This document shows, one piece after another, positions 24,909 to 33,308 of a DNA stretch of 64,000 nt. The stretch's first letter is position 1; every line of letters starts with the position of its first letter. A program made the position numbers and the translations under genes. The notes under the pieces were generated by a model that made no database searches, was not told the DNA's origin, and worked only from the letters and a program-made list of their open reading frames with translations. Location: assembly GCF_910580175.1 (NCBI RefSeq), contig NZ_CAJTXD010000001.1:485686-549685 (forward strand). Direction: 5' to 3'. Source of the stretch: an uncultured Alistipes sp. GTDB lineage: Bacteria > Bacteroidota > Bacteroidia > Bacteroidales > Rikenellaceae.

Positions 24909-26210
24909 TTACTCCGCAATCACGCCCGAGCCGACCAGTTCGTCGCCATCGTACCACGCAGCGAATTGCCCGGGAGCGATGCCGCGCTGCGGCACGTCGA
25001 ACACAACGAATGCCCCCTCCGCCCGTACATGGAGCGTCGCATCCTGCAACGGCTGACGGTAGCGGATACGCACCCGGAAGCGGGCCTGCCTGCCGACCGG
25101 AACGGCACGCAAGGGATCGAGCCAATGTATTTCCGACGGTTCGATACGCAAGGCCGGGCGCCACAACCCCGGATGCGCATCGCCCTCGCCCACATAGATC
25201 ACGTTCGCGTCGACGTCCGTCGCCAGAATGAAAAGCGATTCCCTGCGGCCGCCGATCCCCAGTCCCTTGCGCTGTCCGATGGTGTAGAAGTGGGCGCCGT
25301 TGTGGGTGCCGATCTTCTTGCCGTCGCGCACCGTATAACGCCACGGCGCCGCCAAAGCAACAAGGTCTTCGAGCGAAGGATCACCGGCCGCCGGCGCTCC
25401 GACGGTCGATTTTCCGGCTGCCGATTCTTCTGCAAGCGGGATGCCGGCCGGCCCTCCGACCGTCGAACCGCCGATCGTCATCCCGCCGTCCGTATTTCGG
25501 CCACGCCGGGAGTATTTTGGCCACGCCGGGAGTATTTCGTGTATGTTTCCCTGTTTGGCAGTTAGTTTTTGTTGCAGGAATACCGGCAGGTCGACTTTGC
25601 CCACAAAGCAGATGCCTTGCGAATCCTTGCGTTTGGCCGTCGCGAGTCCTTGCTCCTCGGCTATGCGCCGCACCTCGGGCTTGAGCAGCCCGCCCACGGG
25701 GAACATGGCGTAACGCAATTGTTCCTGCGAAAGTTGACACAGAAAATAGCTCTGATCCTTGTTCGGATCGGTGCCGGCCAGCAGTTTGTAGTGCACCGCA
25801 CCGTCGGCGTCCGTCTCTTCGGCCTTGCGGCAATAATGCCCCGTAGCCACGAAATCGGCCCCTAACTTCAGCGCCTCGCGCAGGAAGACGTCGAACTTGA
25901 TTTCGCGGTTGCACAACACATCGGGATTGGGCGTGCGACCGCGTTCGTATTCGGCGAACATATAATCCACCACGCGTGTGCGGTAGTCGGCCGAAAGGTC
26001 GACCACATGCAAAGGAATATCGAGTTTCTTGGCCACCAGTTCGGCAAAAAGCCGGTCGTCGTGCCACGGACAATCGCCCTCCAGGGTGCCCGTCGTGTCG
26101 TGCCAGTTGACCATGAAAAGGCCCACGACTTCGTGCCCCTGCTGCTTGAGGAGCCACGCCGCCACTGACGAGTCCACACCGCCCGAGAGTCCTATCACTA
26201 CGCGTGCCAT
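24909..26210 (-). CDS. mnmA: tRNA-specific 2-thiouridylase MnmA with an expanded insert
   Basis: Enzyme that thiolates U34 of tRNA(Lys, Glu, Gln). The 433-residue product has the PP-loop LSGGVDSSVAAW at residues 8-19, the catalytic Cys in NPDVLCNREIKF and the second Cys in SQGICFVG, then THNGAHFYTIGQRKGLG. Between GNIHEI and the GAHFYT segment is an insert of about 60 residues, longer than usual and rich in Gly, Pro, Ala and Ser, built from short DNA repeats (see 25499-25538). Bacteroidetes enzymes often have an insert here, but this one looks repeat-expanded. rimM ends 1 nt upstream of its start codon. Confidence 0.94.
   Translation of the reverse strand: MARVVIGLSGGVDSSVAAWLLKQQGHEVVGLFMVNWHDTTGTLEGDCPWHDDRLFAELVAKKLDIPLHVVDLSADYRTRVVDYMFAEYERGRTPNPDVLCNREIKFDVFLREALKLGADFVATGHYCRKAEETDADGAVHYKLLAGTDPNKDQSYFLCQLSQEQLRYAMFPVGGLLKPEVRRIAEEQGLATAKRKDSQGICFVGKVDLPVFLQQKLTAKQGNIHEILPAWPKYSRRGRNTDGGMTIGGSTVGGPAGIPLAEESAAGKSTVGAPAAGDPSLEDLVALAAPWRYTVRDGKKIGTHNGAHFYTIGQRKGLGIGGRRESLFILATDVDANVIYVGEGDAHPGLWRPALRIEPSEIHWLDPLRAVPVGRQARFRVRIRYRQPLQDATLHVRAEGAFVVFDVPQRGIAPGQFAAWYDGDELVGSGVIAE
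25499..25538. repeat. 20-bp tandem duplication inside mnmA
   Basis: Two copies of a 20-bp unit beginning GGCCACGCCGGGAG, differing at the last base. Because 20 is not a multiple of three, the copies are read in different frames (ILPAWPK and YSRRGRN). A second pair of similar segments (about 25394-25422 and 25445-25470) lies in the same insert. Confidence 0.85.
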
Positions 26211-26211
26211 C

Positions 26212-26748
26212 TCAATCCAATTCTAAAAGTCCCGCGGGCAGCACGAACCGGATCGTGCGGCCCTCGAAATCGATATGCCCGATGAACTCCTCCACGGCAG
26301 GCACCAGCACGCGGCGGCGGTCGATCTCCAGTTCGAACAGCGGGTTGGCCTCGCTGTCGTAATAATCGACCAGCGTCCCGGCCACCGCCCGATGCGACAC
26401 CCCGTCGTCCGTCGCGACTTCTTCGGCCTCGACGGCGAACCCGATCAGGTCTTCCATGTAGAATTCATCGTCGTCGCCCGGCTCCGCACGCTCCGCCACC
26501 CGAAACTCCAGCCCCAGCAATTCGCCGGCCCGGCGGTCGGTGTCGATATCGGCGAACGCCGCCACAGCGCCCGTCTGTCCGCGGCGCTCGAAACGCTCGC
26601 ACCAGAGGGGCACCTCCAACCCGTCGATCATGACCAGCAGCGGCATGGTCTGCGGATCGAAGTCATCGGGAAATCCGGCATGCAACGAGAGCATCACGCC
26701 CCCCTCGGTGCCGAAAAGTCTATTGATCCTACCTGCAAGAAAGTCCAT
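26212..26748 (-). CDS. rimM: Ribosome maturation factor RimM
   Basis: Factor for 16S rRNA processing that binds S19 in the 30S head. The 178-residue product has an N-terminal RimM barrel and a C-terminal PRC-barrel domain with DLIGFAVEA, a short linker and VLVPAVEEFIGHIDFEGRTIRFVLPAGLLELD; the last part is the usual RimM ending. It is placed between rpsP and mnmA; rimM next to rpsP is a classic arrangement. Confidence 0.94.
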   Translation of the reverse strand: MDFLAGRINRLFGTEGGVMLSLHAGFPDDFDPQTMPLLVMIDGLEVPLWCERFERRGQTGAVAAFADIDTDRRAGELLGLEFRVAERAEPGDDDEFYMEDLIGFAVEAEEVATDDGVSHRAVAGTLVDYYDSEANPLFELEIDRRRVLVPAVEEFIGHIDFEGRTIRFVLPAGLLELD

Positions 26749-26848
26749 TCGTCAAGTTCGATCTGCATTGCAACATCTACTACGCCGCCGGGGCATCGTA
26801 ACACCTCGAAACTGCGGCTTCTCTAAATCGATTCCGATTAAAACGAAA

Positions 26849-26884
26849 CCCGGCAAATCTCCCGTCGTGGGGAAATTTGCCGGG
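26849..26884 (-). terminator. Hairpin after rpsP
   Basis: A long stem CCCGGCAAAT/ATTTGCCGGG with an inner CCC/GGG pair, right after rpsP on the minus strand. The T-rich stretch after it is interrupted, so rimM may still receive some read-through. Confidence 0.65.
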
Positions 26885-26907
26885 AATCGATCTATACGGC
26901 CGATGCC

Positions 26908-27486
26908 TTATTCGGCAGCGGGAGTTTCGGTTTCGGGAGCAGCCTCGGCAGCCTCTTCGGCAGCGGGAGCCTCCTCGGCGTTCTCGGCGGCAGCTTCCGC
27001 TTCGGCCTCCTTGGCAGCAGCTTCGGCAGCAGCCTTCTTCTCGGCGATGGCTTTCGCACGATCCTCGTTTACCTTGGCTTCGGCAGCCAGACGAGCTTTC
27101 TCGGCCGACTTGGCATCGGTAGCCAGCTTGTTGGTCTTGGCCTCGATCTTGCCGTTCTTGGCATCGAGCCATTTGTTGAAGCGGGCCTCGGCCTCGGCCT
27201 CGGAGAACGCGCCCTTGGCCACGCCGCCGAGCAAGTGCTTCTTGTAGAGAACGCCTTTGTACGAAAGAATAGCCCGACACGTGTCGGTAGGTTGTGCGCC
27301 TTTCTGTAACCAACCCAGGGCTTGCTCGAAGTTCAGGTCGATCGTAGCAGGATTCGTGTTGGGGTTGTAGGTGCCCAACTTCTCGATGAATTTACCATCA
27401 CGTGGCGCTCTGCTATCTGCGGCAACGATGTGGTAGAAAGCGTAGCCTTTCTTACCATGGCGTGCCAGACGAATTTTAACAGCCAT
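26908..27486 (-). CDS. rpsP: Ribosomal protein S16 with a long Ala/Glu-rich tail
   Basis: Small-subunit assembly protein. The first about 85 residues are a normal S16 (MAVKIRLARHGKKGYAFYHI, RDGKFIEKLGTYNPN). The remaining about 105 residues are a Lys/Ala/Glu-rich tail (many AAE and EAAA steps) likely to form a charged helix or disordered extension. Such tails are common in Bacteroidetes S16; their role is unknown. It has its own promoter and a hairpin after the stop. Confidence 0.97.
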   Translation of the reverse strand: MAVKIRLARHGKKGYAFYHIVAADSRAPRDGKFIEKLGTYNPNTNPATIDLNFEQALGWLQKGAQPTDTCRAILSYKGVLYKKHLLGGVAKGAFSEAEAEARFNKWLDAKNGKIEAKTNKLATDAKSAEKARLAAEAKVNEDRAKAIAEKKAAAEAAAKEAEAEAAAENAEEAPAAEEAAEAAPETETPAAE

Positions 27487-27547
27487 TTGCTATAAAATTG
27501 TTATACGGTTAATAAAAACGCTCAGCCTATACGGGCTATCAAGCGTG

Positions 27548-27578
27548 CAAATGTAGACAAAATATTCCTGCCGGCAAA
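27548..27578 (-). promoter_or_regulatory. Promoter of rpsP
   Basis: On the minus strand, TTTG at 27578-27575, a 19-nt spacer and a -7 box TACATTTG at 27555-27548, about 62 nt before the rpsP ATG. Confidence 0.7.
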
Positions 27579-27652
27579 ATAAATCGCAGAAAAAAAACTG
27601 CCGCACCCCGACGAATCGCACGCAGAGAGACGAAATTATAAAAAACTTTTCG

Positions 27653-27735
27653 TACCTTTAACTTCGTATCAAGATACTCTCGCTCGGCAAAATACAAACT
27701 TCGTTTGCTTTTGCGCTCGCTTATTCGTATCTTTG
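27653..27735 (+). repeat. Dispersed promoter-hairpin repeat, copy c, driving tRNA-Arg
   Basis: One complete unit with a decayed one before it: -7-like boxes at 27653-27660 (TACCTTTA) and 27728-27735 (TATCTTTG), 75 bp apart. The complete unit has a hairpin around 27687-27714, a -33 TTTG at 27704-27707 and a 20-nt spacer. The predicted start point is about 30 nt before tRNA-Arg, so this copy probably serves as the tRNA promoter. Confidence 0.8.
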
Positions 27736-27772
27736 TCCGATCGAAACGGAGGACAAGCGCCTCCGGGCCGAC

Positions 27773-27846
27773 GGTTCCGTAGCTCAGTTGGATAGAGCAA
27801 CAGCCTTCTAAGCTGTGGGTCGAGCGTTCGAACCGCTCCGGAATCA
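27773..27846 (+). tRNA. tRNA-Arg (anticodon TCT)
   Basis: A 74-nt cloverleaf: acceptor stem GGTTCCG/CGGAATC with one G-T pair, D arm GCTC/GAGC, anticodon stem ACAGC/GCTGT with loop CTTCTAA (anticodon TCT), T stem GAGCG/CGCTC with loop TTCGAAC, discriminator A. The terminal CCA is not encoded. It reads AGA/AGG codons. Confidence 0.95.
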
Positions 27847-27858
27847 CGACGACGGAAA

Positions 27859-27890
27859 ACAGCCTTGGGATAGCCCTGAGGCTGTTTTTT
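27859..27890 (+). terminator. Terminator of tRNA-Arg
   Basis: Stem ACAGCCT/AGGCTGT with an inner GGG/CCC pair, followed by six Ts, 12 nt after the tRNA. Confidence 0.88.
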
Positions 27891-28005
27891 CATATTCCCG
27901 AACCGATCGAAGCCCCCGCTCCGGCCATTCACAGCGTACGGCGCTTCGCCATCGCCTTTCCGTGCCGAAGGGGTTCGTCGGCTTCCTGGCTCTGGAACCC
28001 GAATA

Positions 28006-29736
28006 TCATCTATAATACGTTCCTTGCCAATGGGCTGCATTGCCGGCCGCATCGCGCACGATGAGCTGCACGCTGTGGACGGTATGCGTGGGCGCCGTGT
28101 CGAAAACATGTTCCAGCCGTCCTTTCATAGGATAGCTGTCGCAGGGCACCCATTCATCATCGATGCGCAGCGTGTAAGACGCTACGCCCGAGAAATTGTC
28201 GCTCACACGAAATCCGAGCGAAGGCTGGCGCGAAAGATCGGCCCCCGACACGAACCGCGGGACGATGGTCGGCGGCAGGAAATCGGCCGCCACGAACAGC
28301 GGGTCGGACGTATAGGTCGACGCGCTGACCACCCCGTCGTGGAACGTACCGCCCGCATAGGCCGCCTTGCCTTTGGGCGTCAGGCGGGCCAGCGAGGCGT
28401 GGAGCCGTAGGTGCTCGGGCACCTCCGCACGGATCGAGACGGTCATCATGCGGCGCAGCGGCGTGGCGGCAGGCAGTACGCGGAAAGCCGGCGAGAGCAC
28501 CACCACCCCCGAGTCGACCGCCGGCGCAGCGACTTGCTGGGGCCGGCAGGCGACCGTCTCGTGCAAGGCTCCGGCAGGAATCCGCGCCGTGAGTTCCGGC
28601 CCGCACTTCAGAATCGTGACCCCGCCGGGCCGCGCGATCCGGGCCATGGTGTCCGCTTCGGCCCGGAATTCTTCTTCGCGCCCGCATACTGCGAACTCCA
28701 ACGTAGAAATATTATCGCTGTCGTCCTCGACTTCGATGCCCAGCCGCCGCATCTGGCCCGGTTCGGCGCGGATCACTCCGCGGTCGGTCATCGTCGTGTA
28801 GAAGCAGTCGGGGGCGGCCTCCAGTTGCGCCAAACGGATCGCCTCGTTGCGGGTGGCGATCTGCATAGGATAGCAGCTCACGGCATCGCAGCACCGCGAG
28901 CGGTCGAACGTGAAACCGTCCATGCGATACTCGAAATAGGGTTCCCCGTCGATCCGGGCCGTCACGCGCCACACCCCGAACGTGTTGTGCACGCCGTTGC
29001 GGCGGTCGGTCGTCTCGACCACGAAATAGCCTTTGCGGCCGACCGGCACCGGTTCGCTGCGCGTAAGTTTATAGTTCCCCTCGCTGAGCCGCACGGCTGC
29101 ATAGCTCTCGGCCTTGCGGTGCACGCACAGTCCGCCGGGCAAGGAGTCGATCTCAATGTAGTGCACCTTGACGATCCGCGGCGCCAACGTGTCGGCCGGG
29201 CGGATGATGCCCTCGTGCACGATGTTGTAGAGCCGCTGCGTCGGCGTGTCGCGCACTTCGAAATGGAGGTGCGGCCCCATCGACGAACCGCTGTTCCCCG
29301 AAAAACCGATCGGGTCGCCCTGCGCCACGGGCCAGGCTTCGGGGCCGAAAAAAAGGTTGAGCCGGTTTTTGCACTGGGTGCGGCGTTCGTGGGCAAGATA
29401 TTGCTCGATGTCGTCGCGAAAACGCTGCAAATGACCGTAGACGGCCGTCGTGCCGTTGCGCAGGGTCAGATAGATGGCCCGACCGTAGCCGCCGGGCGCC
29501 ACCGAAATGCGCGACACATACCCGTCGGCCACGGCCACCAGCGGCTTGCCCTCGACACCGCCCGTGCGGATGTCGACGCCGGCATGGAAATGGCCGGGCC
29601 GCATCTCGCCGAAGTTGGCCGAGCAGCTCCCGTCGACGTCGCAGACCGGATAAACATAGTCGGCAGGGTCGAGCGTCTGCGCCCGGCCGGCGGCTGCGAA
29701 CGCCACAAAACAGAGGAATATCAGAAATCGTTGCAT
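28006..29736 (-). CDS. Secreted M23-family metallopeptidase
   Basis: A 576-residue protein with a signal peptide (MQRFLIFLCFVAFAAAGRAQ, cut probably after GRA) and an N-terminal LytM/M23 domain. Zinc ligands are visible in HFHAGVDIR and in GPHLHFE near residue 155. The rest, about 400 residues, looks like beta-rich modules without a clear family. M23 enzymes cut peptidoglycan cross-bridges or act as activators of amidases. Its start overlaps recX by 16 nt and it is the last gene of a six-gene run starting with lptB. Confidence 0.92.
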   Translation of the reverse strand: MQRFLIFLCFVAFAAAGRAQTLDPADYVYPVCDVDGSCSANFGEMRPGHFHAGVDIRTGGVEGKPLVAVADGYVSRISVAPGGYGRAIYLTLRNGTTAVYGHLQRFRDDIEQYLAHERRTQCKNRLNLFFGPEAWPVAQGDPIGFSGNSGSSMGPHLHFEVRDTPTQRLYNIVHEGIIRPADTLAPRIVKVHYIEIDSLPGGLCVHRKAESYAAVRLSEGNYKLTRSEPVPVGRKGYFVVETTDRRNGVHNTFGVWRVTARIDGEPYFEYRMDGFTFDRSRCCDAVSCYPMQIATRNEAIRLAQLEAAPDCFYTTMTDRGVIRAEPGQMRRLGIEVEDDSDNISTLEFAVCGREEEFRAEADTMARIARPGGVTILKCGPELTARIPAGALHETVACRPQQVAAPAVDSGVVVLSPAFRVLPAATPLRRMMTVSIRAEVPEHLRLHASLARLTPKGKAAYAGGTFHDGVVSASTYTSDPLFVAADFLPPTIVPRFVSGADLSRQPSLGFRVSDNFSGVASYTLRIDDEWVPCDSYPMKGRLEHVFDTAPTHTVHSVQLIVRDAAGNAAHWQGTYYR

Positions 29737-30269
29737 AATTCGGAGTCTCCTACAAGCGAAACGACCGTATCGATCACGGTTTCGTAGTCATAACCGAGCG
29801 AAAGGCCGTAACGTATCAATTTGGTTTTCAATTCATAGGGCGTGTCATGCCTGACCGTGCGGGACTTGCGTTCGAGCTGTTTCCGCAGACGGTCGGCCAT
29901 CTCTCCGCGGTCGGTCTGGGCCAGCGCCGCGTCGATCGTCGCACGGTCGATGCCCTTGCGCTGCAAGGCCGCCCGTATCTTGTACTCGCCCCAGCCGCCA
30001 ATCCGGGTTTTCTCGCTCACGAAGGCCCCAGCATAGCGGCTGTCGTCGATGAACCGTTCGCGGACAAGCCGCGCCAGCACTTGCTCGATGTCGTGCTCCG
30101 CCAGCCCCCAGCCGCGCATCAGACGCCGGGCATCGCCCTCGCACTTCTCGGCCCGGGCGCACAGCCGCATCAAGGCCGCCGACGCTTGGTCGGGTGTCTT
30201 GGCCCGCTTGGGCCGAGAGTCGGTCTGCGAGGAGGCTTCAGGATGTTTCCTTATGCGAGTCGGGCGCAT
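29721..30269 (-). CDS. recX: Regulatory protein RecX
   Basis: Modulator of RecA filaments. The 182-residue product has three-helix repeats with the family pattern: LIRERFIDDSRYA-like segment (LVRERFIDDSRYAGAFV), GWGEYKIRAALQRKGI and a final LIRYGLSLGYDYETV. A basic N-terminal region of about 30 residues precedes the fold. recA is not in the window. It overlaps prmC by 19 nt and the M23 gene by 16 nt. Confidence 0.92.
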   Translation of the reverse strand: MRPTRIRKHPEASSQTDSRPKRAKTPDQASAALMRLCARAEKCEGDARRLMRGWGLAEHDIEQVLARLVRERFIDDSRYAGAFVSEKTRIGGWGEYKIRAALQRKGIDRATIDAALAQTDRGEMADRLRKQLERKSRTVRHDTPYELKTKLIRYGLSLGYDYETVIDTVVSLVGDSELCNDF

Positions 30270-31093
30270 AGCATTCGTGGTTTACCATACATATCTTGCC
30301 GCAGACGGATCGCATCGTACCCCTCATCGGCAAGCATCCGCATCAGGTCGTCGCCGGCCTGGTGGTAGATCTCAAAATAAAGCTTTCCTCCCGGTTCCAG
30401 CATCCGCCGGCCGGCCCGGGCGATGGCCCGATAAAAAAGCAGCGGATCGTCGTCGGGCACGAACAGCGCTTCAGCAGGTTCGTAGTCGCGCACATTGGAG
30501 TGCATCGCCGCCCGGTCGCACTGCGGAACATAGGGCGGGTTGGAGACCAGCAGGTCGAACCGCCCGGCGAAGCTCCCCGCCAAATCGCCCAGCGCATCGG
30601 CCTGCCTGAGAATCACTTTCGCGCCCAAGGCACGGCAGTTCTCCGCCGCCACGGCGAGCGCCCGGGGCGAAATGTCGGCGGCGAAAACCTCGGCCCGGGG
30701 CAGTTCCAGTGCCAGCGTAGCGGCGATACAGCCGCTCCCCGTGCCGATATCGAGTATGCGGCGGGCCTGCGGATCGTCGGCAATGATCCAGGCCGCCAGC
30801 TCCTCGGTTTCGGGCCGGGGAATCAACACCCCCTCGCCCACCGCGAAGCGCCGGCCAAGAAACTCGGCGCCACCTATAACATATTGCACGGGCCGCCCCG
30901 CGGCGAGCTGGTCGATCACGGCGTCCAGCCCCTCGATCCGGAGTGCAGCCCCGGGGTCGGTCAGCAAAGCGGCCACCGGCAGCCCTGCCAGCTCCGAAAC
31001 GCACGTCAAGGCAATGCTGCGGGCCTCGCGCGCGTCGTACAGCGGCACAAGCGCCGCGGCTATGCGGTCAATGATGTCGCGTCGGGTCGTCAT
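30251..31093 (-). CDS. prmC: Release factor glutamine methyltransferase
   Basis: Methylates the Gln of the GGQ motif in peptide release factors. The 280-residue product has GVLIPRPETEELAAW, the SAM loop LDIGTGSGCIAATLAL and the catalytic NPPYVP, all typical of PrmC/HemK. ATG at 31093 overlaps the aroC stop by 4 nt; the longer in-frame start at 31513 lies inside aroC and is rejected. The release factor gene is not nearby. Confidence 0.95.
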   Translation of the reverse strand: MTTRRDIIDRIAAALVPLYDAREARSIALTCVSELAGLPVAALLTDPGAALRIEGLDAVIDQLAAGRPVQYVIGGAEFLGRRFAVGEGVLIPRPETEELAAWIIADDPQARRILDIGTGSGCIAATLALELPRAEVFAADISPRALAVAAENCRALGAKVILRQADALGDLAGSFAGRFDLLVSNPPYVPQCDRAAMHSNVRDYEPAEALFVPDDDPLLFYRAIARAGRRMLEPGGKLYFEIYHQAGDDLMRMLADEGYDAIRLRQDMYGKPRMLCARLA

Positions 31094-32064
31094 CTTCGCA
31101 AATCGGCCAGAGCTATGGCGACGGCAGCCTCCACAACCGCAGCACCGCGCAGGGCTACGCACACGTCGTGACGCCCCCCGACGATGAGCGGTTCCACGCG
31201 GCCGGTCGTCCGGTTGAAAGTCATCTGCGGCCGGGCGATGCTGGGCGTGGGTTTGAAAGCAGCCCGTACGACCAGTTCGTTGCCGTCGGAAAGTCCCCCG
31301 ACGACACCCCCGGCATGGTTCGACGCCGTGGTTCCCGCAGCATCGAGGATGGGATCGTTGTGCTGCGACCCCCTCATGCGGGCGGCCGCAAATCCGCTGC
31401 CGAACTCGACGCCCTTGACGGCAGGCACGGCAAAAAGCAGGTGGGCGACCCGGCTTTCGAGCGAGTCGAAAAACGGCTCGCCCCACCCCATCGGGATGCC
31501 TCCGACGCGGCATTCGACCACCCCGCCCACCGAATCGCCCTCGGCCGTCGCCTCACGCAAGATTTCGTCGAAGCGGAGCGGGTCAGCGCAACCGCCCATT
31601 TCGGCAATGCGGGTGGCAAAGGTCAGCGTTTCGGGCAATATCTTTTTGGCCACGACACCTGCCGCCACAAGCGCCACGGTAAGCCGGCCCGAGAAATGGC
31701 CGCCGCCCCGCGGATCGTTGAACCCGCCGAAGCGCTCCTGCGCCACGCGGTCGGCATGCGAAGGCCGGTCGTGTCCGGCCGTCGCCGCATAGTCCTGCGA
31801 CCGGACATCGCCGTTGGGGAAAACGAGGGCCAGCGGCGCTCCGGTGGTCAACCCGTTGTAGAGACCCGCCGCGAACTGCGGCACGTCGGCCTCCCGCCGG
31901 GAGGTCGTGCCCGGAGCACCGGCCTGCCGCCGGGCCAGATCGCCAGCGAAATCTTCGGCCGAAAGCGCGATGCCGGGCGGCACGCCGTCGATCGCCACGC
32001 CGACCTGCGGCCCGTGGGACTCGCCCCACAGGGCGATGCGGAAATGCTCTCCGAAACGGTTCAT
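31090..32064 (-). CDS. aroC: Chorismate synthase
   Basis: Last step of the shikimate pathway: EPSP to chorismate with reduced FMN. The 324-residue product starts MNRFGEHFRIALWGESHGP and has VRSQDYAATAGHDRPSHAD, DPRGGGHFSGRLT and SNHAGGVVGGLSDG. It is shorter than most enzymes of the family (about 350-390 residues), as is usual in Bacteroidetes. It overlaps aroA and prmC by 4 nt each. Confidence 0.96.
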   Translation of the reverse strand: MNRFGEHFRIALWGESHGPQVGVAIDGVPPGIALSAEDFAGDLARRQAGAPGTTSRREADVPQFAAGLYNGLTTGAPLALVFPNGDVRSQDYAATAGHDRPSHADRVAQERFGGFNDPRGGGHFSGRLTVALVAAGVVAKKILPETLTFATRIAEMGGCADPLRFDEILREATAEGDSVGGVVECRVGGIPMGWGEPFFDSLESRVAHLLFAVPAVKGVEFGSGFAAARMRGSQHNDPILDAAGTTASNHAGGVVGGLSDGNELVVRAAFKPTPSIARPQMTFNRTTGRVEPLIVGGRHDVCVALRGAAVVEAAVAIALADLRR

Positions 32065-33308
32065 ACGCAGATATGCTGAAGATCGCGGAAGAAATCGGGA
32101 TAACTCTTGGCCACGCACCCGGCATCGCGCACGACGACCGGCCCCGAAGCCCTCAAGGCCATGACTGACAGTGCCATGGCGATGCGATGATCGCCGTGGC
32201 TGTCGACGACGGCCGCACGCACCTCGCCGCCACGGATGCGCAGCGTGTCATCATCGCCGAAATCGACCTCGATGCCCAAGCGCCCGAACTCCTCGCGGAT
32301 GGCCTCGGCCCGGTCGCACTCCTTGTGACGGAGCCGCGAGACCCCGCGGATGACGCTCGTTCCCTCGGCCGAAGCAGCCAGCACGGCGAGCGCAGGAAAG
32401 AGGTCGGGACACTGCGAAGCGTCGAATTCGAATCCGCGCAAGGGCCGATGTGCGGCCGTGACGGAGTGCGGCTCGTCGATGATGGCGGCGCCGGCCCGCA
32501 CGAGCGCCTCGCAGACGGCCGTGTCGGCCTGCCGCGAGAGCATCGAGACGTTGCGCACGGCGACCTCGCCGGCAACGGCCCCGGCCACCAGCAGCATGGC
32601 GGCGGCGCTCCAGTCGCCCTCGATAGCGAAATCGGTGCCGCGGTAATGCTGTCCGCCGGGGATGTAGAACTCGGAGAAGTCGTTGTGGCAAATAGTGACG
32701 CCGAAGTACTCGGCAGTATGTACGGTCATATCGAGATAGGGCACCGAGACGGCCCGGTCGACGAAGATCGTGGAATCGCGGGCGGCCAAAGGCAGGGCGA
32801 GCAGCAGCCCCGTAATGAATTGCGAAGAGACGGAGCCGTCGATCCGCACGCAACCGCCCTGAAGCGGCCCCTGCACCTCGAAAGGCAGCAGTCCGTCGCT
32901 GTCGGCCGCCCGGGCGCCCAACTCCCGTAGGGGTGCGGTCATCATCGCCATAGGACGCTGCAAAAGCGACTTTTCGCCCTCGATACGGAGCGTTTCGTGC
33001 CACAATGCGGCGATGGGCGTAAAGAGCCGGGCGGCAAGGCCCGATTCGCCGACGCCCAACACCCCGCCGCGGGGTTTCAATCCCCCGCGTACGGCAAGCG
33101 TATGCTCGTCGACGCGCTCCGTTGCAGCCCCCAGCATCTCGATGCACCGCAGGGCGGAGCGGGTGTCGTCGCAGAATCCGACGTTATGCAGAACAGAGGT
33201 CTCCTCCGAGAGCAGCGATGCGGCCAAGGCGCGCTGGGCATAACTCTTGGAACAAGGGGGCGTCAGCGCGCCTGCGACGCACCCCGGCATGAACGTGATG
33301 TCCATCAT
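32061..33308 (-). CDS. aroA: 3-phosphoshikimate 1-carboxyvinyltransferase (EPSP synthase)
   Basis: Joins shikimate 3-phosphate and PEP. The 415-residue product has PPCSKSYAQRALAAS near residue 17 (Lys of substrate site), the QRPM segment, SSQFITGLLLALP, and GDHRIAMALSVMAL near the C terminus. The 4-nt overlaps with lptB upstream and aroC downstream suggest coupled translation. A second ATG (residue 2) could also be used. Confidence 0.95.
   Translation of the reverse strand: MMDITFMPGCVAGALTPPCSKSYAQRALAASLLSEETSVLHNVGFCDDTRSALRCIEMLGAATERVDEHTLAVRGGLKPRGGVLGVGESGLAARLFTPIAALWHETLRIEGEKSLLQRPMAMMTAPLRELGARAADSDGLLPFEVQGPLQGGCVRIDGSVSSQFITGLLLALPLAARDSTIFVDRAVSVPYLDMTVHTAEYFGVTICHNDFSEFYIPGGQHYRGTDFAIEGDWSAAAMLLVAGAVAGEVAVRNVSMLSRQADTAVCEALVRAGAAIIDEPHSVTAAHRPLRGFEFDASQCPDLFPALAVLAASAEGTSVIRGVSRLRHKECDRAEAIREEFGRLGIEVDFGDDDTLRIRGGEVRAAVVDSHGDHRIAMALSVMALRASGPVVVRDAGCVAKSYPDFFRDLQHICV

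Noticed and set aside
30251..31513. A longer prmC start inside aroC
   Set aside because: The family sequence begins at ATG 31093, which overlaps the aroC stop by 4 nt.
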